Source: Oscillospiraceae bacterium (GTDB lineage Bacteria; Bacillota; Clostridia; Oscillospirales; CAG-272). Taken from it: a DNA stretch of 48,648 nucleotides. Under the pieces are notes generated by a model. The model worked only from the letters and a program-made list of their open reading frames with translations, was not told where the DNA came from and ran no database searches. The translations under genes were made by a program, and so were the position numbers. This document shows positions 45,601 through 48,648 of this stretch, piece after piece; position 1 is the stretch's first letter, and each line of letters starts with the position of its first letter. The stretch is taken from contig SVTQ01000015.1 of assembly GCA_015063695.1 (NCBI GenBank), forward strand, positions 1 to 48,648, written 5' to 3'.

Positions 45601-46992
45601 GGAATCCTTGTCGCCGAGGAGTGTATCGAAGAAGTTGTTTTCTTCGCCTGCGCCGTTGGAGGATTCCTTGTAGTAAATAATGGATTTGCCGAATTTGATA
45701 TAGGGGGTTTCAACGCCGCTGATGGATGCAACGGACATTACGCCCTTGTATGTGGAGGGAGAACCTACCGTACCCGTATCGGGGTTGGATGTGAGACCGA
45801 GGTTACCGTTTGCTTCGGAGCCGTAAGCGGAGCTGAAGCTGTTGGAAGCCGCAACTACCATACTGATACCTGCGTTACGGATCTTTTCGTAGATACCTGC
45901 AGTCTGTTCTTCGTCAGACTCACGGCTGAAGCCGCAGGCTGTACCGATGGACATGTTGATAACGTCAACACCGAGAACGACACAGTCCTCGAGAGCCGCA
46001 AGGATCCATGCGCTTCTTGCAGTATCCATGATATCGGAGAAGATCTTCATGGAAACGAGCTGAGCGTTGGGAGCAACGCCACGGATAACGTCGTCGTTAC
46101 CTGTGATAACACCGGATACGTGTGTACCGTGATTATTATGTGTGGAGTATGCGTCGGGGTCGCTGTCGGCATAGTCGAAGCCGAAGGGAACCTTTTCGTT
46201 TACGTAAACGTCGTCAACGGTGAGGCCTGTAAACTGCTCTGCCGCCTTTGTGTCGTCCACTACCTTCGCAACATCGTCATAAGTCAGGCCGAGCTTTTCG
46301 GAGGTGAAGTTCTCTACGGAGAAAGCGGTATGCTTTGCATCAAGACCCGTATCAAGAACGGCAACTACCATGCCGGAGCCGTCGTATGCACAGTCGGAGG
46401 AGTCGAAGATACCGGTATCAAAAACGTCTACCTCGTTTTCAACGAGCTGAGTTTCCGCCACCTTGTATTCTTCACCGACAATGACGTTCATGCCGCGGCC
46501 GAGAGACTTGCAAACGTCTTCAAAATCAGAAGCGGTAATAACAAGCTCGAAGCCGTTCAGGATAGCTGAGTACTCTTCGCCCGTTTCATAAGAGACCTTT
46601 TTCTCATCGAGCTTTGCAAGAAGAGCTGACTTCTCGCCTGCGATCTTTGCCTTGAGCTCTGCCGCTTCACTGCTCTGAGTTGCGTACTCGCCGAAGCTCA
46701 TGATCTTGTCTGTGCCTTCGTAGGCATCAAGGAGCGTATCGCCGTCAACGGTAACGATAACGGAGATCTCCTGATCTTCGCCGATGGTATCGGGAAGCTT
46801 GAACATTACGGAGCTGTCAAGATACTTATCGTAATCGAGAGCAACGTTTTCGATCTTCTGAACGAAAGGGTTAACGTACTCGCCTCCGGCGGAAGCCGCC
46901 GCGGGGAATACCGCTGACCCTGCGATCATCGCAGTTGCCATGAGTGCCGAGAGAGCACCCTTCATGCCTTTTACAAGCCTTGTTTTTCTCAT
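39655..46992 (-). CDS. Giant surface subtilase (S8) with Ig-like domains and BspA-type leucine-rich repeats
   Basis: 2445 residues. Signal peptide 1-35 and an inhibitor-like propeptide region (about 70-180). The S8 triad is complete: Asp214 (VLDTG), His288 (HGTHVSG), Ser608 (GTSMACP), with oxyanion Asn384. A PA insert (about 465-560) and Fn3-type domains follow, as in lactocepin-type proteases. Two Ig-like Big_2-type domains lie near 1240-1400, then a long array of BspA-type LRR_5 repeats (about 1400-2180). The C-terminus is not a sortase signal but a membrane helix (about 2379-2404) with a 41-residue Glu-rich cytoplasmic tail. It should digest proteins at the cell surface and supply peptides to the Opp importer encoded downstream. 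Confidence 0.93.
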   Translation of the reverse strand: MRKTRLVKGMKGALSALMATAMIAGSAVFPAAASAGGEYVNPFVQKIENVALDYDKYLDSSVMFKLPDTIGEDQEISVIVTVDGDTLLDAYEGTDKIMSFGEYATQSSEAAELKAKIAGEKSALLAKLDEKKVSYETGEEYSAILNGFELVITASDFEDVCKSLGRGMNVIVGEEYKVAETQLVENEVDVFDTGIFDSSDCAYDGSGMVVAVLDTGLDAKHTAFSVENFTSEKLGLTYDDVAKVVDDTKAAEQFTGLTVDDVYVNEKVPFGFDYADSDPDAYSTHNNHGTHVSGVITGNDDVIRGVAPNAQLVSMKIFSDIMDTARSAWILAALEDCVVLGVDVINMSIGTACGFSRESDEEQTAGIYEKIRNAGISMVVAASNSFSSAYGSEANGNLGLTSNPDTGTVGSPSTYKGVMSVASISGVETPYIKFGKSIIYYKESSNGAGEENNFFDTLLGDKDSMNIEYVVIPGVGRSADYTGLDVEGKIALVRRGQNTFEEKAIIAQEQGAAGIIIYNNVSGDIKMNVADATLAACSISQDDGEVLAKNGNGKLKIARSQTSGPFISDFSSWGPTPELGIKPEITAHGGEILSSITGGGYDRISGTSMACPNLAGVVVLLRQYVVENFPDIAEDNVKVNAMVNNLLMSTADIAIGMNGLPYAVRKQGAGLANLSASIETPAYIKTYDTEGGVMDKAKLELGDDPEKTGEYEMTFAITNFGDKKVSYKLGSYVLTEGVSETKTNAGKTTVTEESYVLEGAEMEIVSVEGGKKLLGKVVVGAGEEAKVTVKITLSDEDKAYLDQSFENGMYVEGFITLEAKSGTDIDLNVPYLAFYGDWEVAPIFDLTYYDTNADELDDGIDIEDKTMADAYATRPVGGVSEDYVSYLGSYYFLQDPEDMKISATPEHAALSNQEGTIHSLRFVWAGLLRNAAEMDISIINDKTGEVIFEKEEKDIRKSYSDGGAMIYPANVKIEFDMTEYNLDNNSEYTVRLEATMDYGEGGVEVNKNRVFEFPLVADFQAPTITDVQYYYEYDKTLNKNKLFADVYVYDNHYAMSSQLGYVTEEADENGNMGPAMKAFEQFMTPIYSEKNSVTKVTYELTDHIYDIKNNATKKNSFVLNVYDYALNYASYEIRLPDNFEEFYFEGLENGLTLSPNEVYTLNPVVKPATEWAELLSYSSSKPSVVRVVNNKLVAVSAGTAVIKAQNSDNSKSVTFNVTVLKEDDENAERFDKPVSDVFTLDGYETLKAYYVIENEDKDIGDTGNVNHFEGKYSLKMYPSESVRLNYSIAPYFPKDTTVEFESSNEGIVKIDATGTVTAVAEGFASVTVKVMMDDRSTYYSETVSVEVKDPYITTGPSLTHYYGNGGLVDVPARLSLTEVGQFAFSNFNYIMKTPEELEFDDAETSKAWFIGDNTITKVVLPEGIEKINCYAFANLTALEEVVLPSTLESIEYGAFYGCTALKKITFSGENNLKIISQNAFENCALSGTLELPSICVISDYAFAGNQKLEKVVLPETLLSVGQYAFAGCKKLSEVTVEAAKVKYGAYTFTGCESLKDFYVNASVLPEGMFHECDAMESVTIGPDVNDIGPFAFRDTKLAKFTVAEGNKTYKVQSADYILSSDGTKLVAVSSVIKGEFTKDNIGGAEVTEIAKGAFSGNKNITSVVLDKVTVVGDYGLAHNLALSTVKLGALTKIGNYGFFETSVTEMPAITAETKIGKYAFSHTSLTSVTIPDGAVIEEGTYSECLKLESVTIGNDVKIGKHAFSLNKDNAFKVETYYEGEQKLFRYVFFSPITSLTIGNNAVIGENAFNNAASLESVTLGENAELEKMAFYNTSSLKSIDLSKAKKIGDYAVSGDVYYACLDENMTIAAVNSEGFYRYTYHGPLVEKIDISMAESIGEYAFSYCRNMVEIKLNPELKEIPKYAFAGCVSLKSINLEAVETIGEYAFMEGGLEKVDLSAAETVGEYAFVSNKELSEVKFSENGTDMDEGSFSYCEALAKVLNLSFTEKIGDYAFAYSALTSVDLTSAVEVGKNAFMKTELTPFKVTFGDKVEKMGDNPFAYCKVEPFSTTVTEKNKGTEKEVTTYDFEISDNLTVIDGTLYCKTEGGMELITYTGRSADNFTVADDTVRISTLAFAGSDVVRVKMPFTTTAIGHKAFFDCDKLEMVTFGSYYAPNFEEEFDPKYYETFDHIPGSGSYGTYTDYDGNEIEITGTGILPYYMWNATGGMYSNVFYGANFVDYVGYVEDRLVMVRPVNGVGYDSFICSQYFDLTIDGPAAPDKSACDAISAIKAIPERVSYEDKAIVEAAREAYGKIATIDQMALVVNYADLVSAEQRIKALDPENADAAVDENVNTEEGATEEAPEAEEEKTEDTSSKANNDVSAVVAIVIIAVLLAGAAALVFAFIKNKKAGAKESAEETENEAAEAEETEENTEEKESAEDNETEN

Positions 46993-47065
46993 AGGTTTGT
47001 TTTTACCTCTCTATAATAATCTTAATTTTTTATTATATTATACGTGCGACAAACACACTCAGTAT

Positions 47066-47094
47066 ATACTACCGCATTTCCGTCTTTTTTTCAA
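47066..47094 (-). promoter_or_regulatory. Promoter of the subtilase/Opp/redoxin gene run
   Basis: Minus strand TTGAAA (47089-47094), 17 bases, TAGTAT (47066-47071). The -10 box overlaps the perfect palindrome AGTATATACT (47061-47070). About 65 bases of leader precede the subtilase start. The -10 match is only four of six. Confidence 0.55.
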
Positions 47095-47136
47095 GTCTTT
47101 TTTAATATATTTTTTAATGTTTTTAGTTTTTTTACA

Positions 47137-47165
47137 TTTACAAACGACAAAAGTCGTGTTATACT
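47137..47165 (+). promoter_or_regulatory. Divergent promoter with dyad in the spacer
   Basis: TTTACA (47137-47142), 17 bases, TATACT (47160-47165). The spacer contains the perfect dyad ACGAC-AAAA-GTCGT (47144-47157), a likely repressor site. I cannot name the regulator. Confidence 0.7.
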
Positions 47166-47198
47166 ATGTTGGTAATACTCTATCCGGAGGAAAAATTG

Positions 47199-48033
47199 AT
47201 GTCAAAAAACACCCCTTCCCTCTTCAGACGGATATACGGAATTCTCCTTGCCCTCTCCGTCATCGCCTCGGGAATATGTCTTATAGCCGCATGCCTTTCC
47301 GTTTACTACGCAGGTGACGGTTACTCAGCCGAAGCGGTGAAGGCCGCCTTCGCTCCCATTTCCGTTCCCGTATACGTTTGTCTTGCCCTTACGGTGATCG
47401 GTTTTGTTCTTGCCGCGGTAAACGGCGCAAAGGAGAAAAGCAAGCCTCAAAAAAACTATGCCTATCTTCTCCGTGCAGTGAAGTCAAAAAAGGGATCTTG
47501 ACAAGGCTGATGCCGAAGTAAAGAAAGCCGTTCTCCTTGAGAGAAAGAAGATACTTGTTGCCGCGCTTATTTCAGCGGCAGTGCTTGTTATCTCAGGCGC
47601 GGTATTTCTCATATACGCCCTTGACGGCTCCCACTTCCACACTTCCGAAATAAACTCTTCCATGATAAGCGCTATGCAAGTTATGGCTCCCTGTCTTGCA
47701 ATTTGTTTAATTTCAGGTTTGATTTGTATTATATTCACAAACAGGAGCCTCAAATGTGAATTCGAGCTTTACAAGCAAATTCCTTCATTTATTATAAAAG
47801 AAACGGACTTTAGCGCATTAAATGAAGAAAATGCAAGTGACGGGCTTGCAAAAGCAAAGTCCTCTTGCAAAAAGAATAAATGTGAACAAAAAAATGCAAT
47901 TTTGTCCATGGTAAAACTTGCAATTTTGATACTTGCCGCCGCTGCTCTTATATACGGAGCCATAGCGGGCGGAACTGCGGACGTGCTGACAAAGGCCGTC
48001 AATATCTGCACCGAATGTATCGGTCTCGGATAA
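47199..48033 (+). pseudogene. Four-helix membrane protein with ICTECIG (CD1871A-type) tail, frameshifted
   Basis: The frame from the ATG at 47199 (GGAGG upstream) stops at 47501. The frame that continues the protein is open from 47482 to 48033. Removing one base from the AAAAAAGGG run at 47486-47494 joins them into about 277 residues that read smoothly (VKSKK then DLDKADAEVKK). The joined protein has four membrane helices, two in each half, and ends in NICTECIGLG, matching the CXXC tail of small CD1871A-family proteins. The next gene encodes a 4Fe-4S membrane protein. Possible explanations are a recent mutation, a sequencing error at the homopolymer, or programmed frameshifting. Confidence 0.75.
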
Positions 48034-48049
48034 GAAAGGAGGAAGCAAA

Positions 48050-48648
48050 ATGAATAAAATAAAAGCATTTTTCGTTAAGCTCAAGCCATCGAAAAGAAAG
48101 CTCGCTCAGCTCTATTTTGCCCTTCTTTTCAACGCTAATTTAAAGGGATTTTCCACAGGTAATATATACCAGGGGAACACAAAAAAAGTATGCGTTCCGG
48201 GCATCAACTGCTACTCCTGCCCCGGTGCCGTGGGCGCCTGTCCCATAGGCTCTCTTCAGGGCTCCTTCAGCGCCGATAAAAGCACTATTTTCTACGTTGG
48301 CGGCATCCTTCTTCTCTATTGCATCTTATTCGGAAGACTTATCTGCGGATGGCTCTGTCCCTTCGGTCTTATTCAGGAGCTTCTTTATAAAATAAAGACA
48401 CCAAAGCTTAAGAAGAGCCCCGTCACAAGAGCACTTTCCTTCTTTAAATACGTTGTGCTCGTTTTCTTCGTATTTATCGTTCCCATTACATACGCTTTCC
48501 GTGACACTCCCCTTCCCGCCTTCTGTAAATATATCTGCCCCGCAGGCACCTTTGAAGGCGGTATCATGCTCCTCTCCAACAAGGTGAACGAAAGCTATTT
48601 CGCAATGCTCGGCCCCCTCTTTACGTGAAATTCCTGCTTCTCATAAGC
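48050..48648 (+). CDS. 4Fe-4S membrane protein (NapH-like), broken near the window edge
   Basis: The first 192 residues run from the ATG at 48050 (AAGGAGG upstream) to a stop at 48628. Four to five membrane helices surround cysteine clusters CYSCPGAVGAC, CGWLCPFG and CKYICPAG, typical of NapH/CcoG-like membrane ferredoxins that pass electrons across the membrane. Relatives continue after GPLFT with another helix and a last cysteine cluster. Here the continuation (KFLLLIS) is present in another frame if one base is restored at about 48625-48628. So a single-base loss, real or technical, ends the frame early, and the gene runs off the window. It is 16 bp from the CXXC protein gene. Confidence 0.8.

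Noticed and set aside
45229..46569. 446-codon open frame on the plus strand inside the subtilase gene
   Set aside because: It is the reverse of a strongly supported protease-coding region. Its Val/Cys/Asn-rich product has no domain logic or ribosome site, and similar long antisense frames accompany most genes here because of codon bias.

Overview
The window looks like chromosomal DNA of a gut-type, Gram-positive Clostridium-class bacterium (Bacillota), probably an uncultured Oscillospirales or Christensenellales relative. This rests on protein families (CpsBCD-type tyrosine kinase system, lipobox lipoproteins, a WapA-like Rhs protein, BspA-type leucine-rich repeats, a CD1871A-type CXXC tail), on AGGAGG-type ribosome sites and on promoters close to TTGACA-17-TATAAT. 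The lineage is an inference. No rRNA, tRNA, CRISPR array or integrase was seen.

Left part (1-8.8 kb): a polymorphic-toxin locus read on the minus strand. A 2046-residue WapA/Rhs-like secreted protein ends in a hydrophobic 124-residue tip. It is followed 10 bp later by an 84-residue three-helix membrane protein (candidate immunity protein) and then by two single-helix membrane proteins of unknown function. The downstream side is full of short REP-like palindromes with the core GAACCGTCCCCTGT. The whole locus lies between two direct copies of a ~156 bp segment that carries the 3' end and terminator of the adjacent sugar isomerase gene.

8.7-14.4 kb (minus strand): two carbohydrate units. An Asp-box beta-propeller protein and a TIM-barrel isomerase are read from a strong promoter that overlaps two LacI-type operator dyads. 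Upstream of it, a NahK-like sugar kinase is followed by CpsC, CpsD and CpsB homologues (polysaccharide copolymerase, tyrosine kinase with a KYG-repeat tail, PHP phosphatase).

14.7-20.2 kb (plus strand): a lipoprotein, an MBOAT acyltransferase plus DHHW/AlgX-like pair (exopolysaccharide or wall acylation), and two AT-rich lipoproteins of unknown function. 20.3-23.3 kb (minus): cardiolipin synthase, nucleoside hydrolase and a GIY-YIG protein from one promoter.

23.4-47 kb (minus): a long run of surface genes. In transcription order these are a 2445-residue cell-surface subtilase with leucine-rich repeats, an InlB/GLUG-type lipoprotein, a complete oligopeptide ABC importer (OppA with a large insertion, then B, C, D, F), a small membrane protein, and six secreted or lipid-anchored proteins. 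Two of the six contain TlpA-type thioredoxin domains. Four share a SpaA/Cna-B-like fold, and three share an unrecognised module ending in W-[ML]-x-x-C-x-Y. My reading is an extracellular protein-degradation and peptide-uptake locus coupled to an envelope thiol-redox lipoprotein set. This shared-module cluster is the best candidate here for an undescribed system.

47.1-48.6 kb (plus, divergent): a four-helix membrane protein ending in an ICTECIG motif and a 4Fe-4S (NapH-like) membrane protein. These are candidate electron donors to extracytoplasmic thioredoxins. Both reading frames are broken by a single-base shift next to a short homopolymer.
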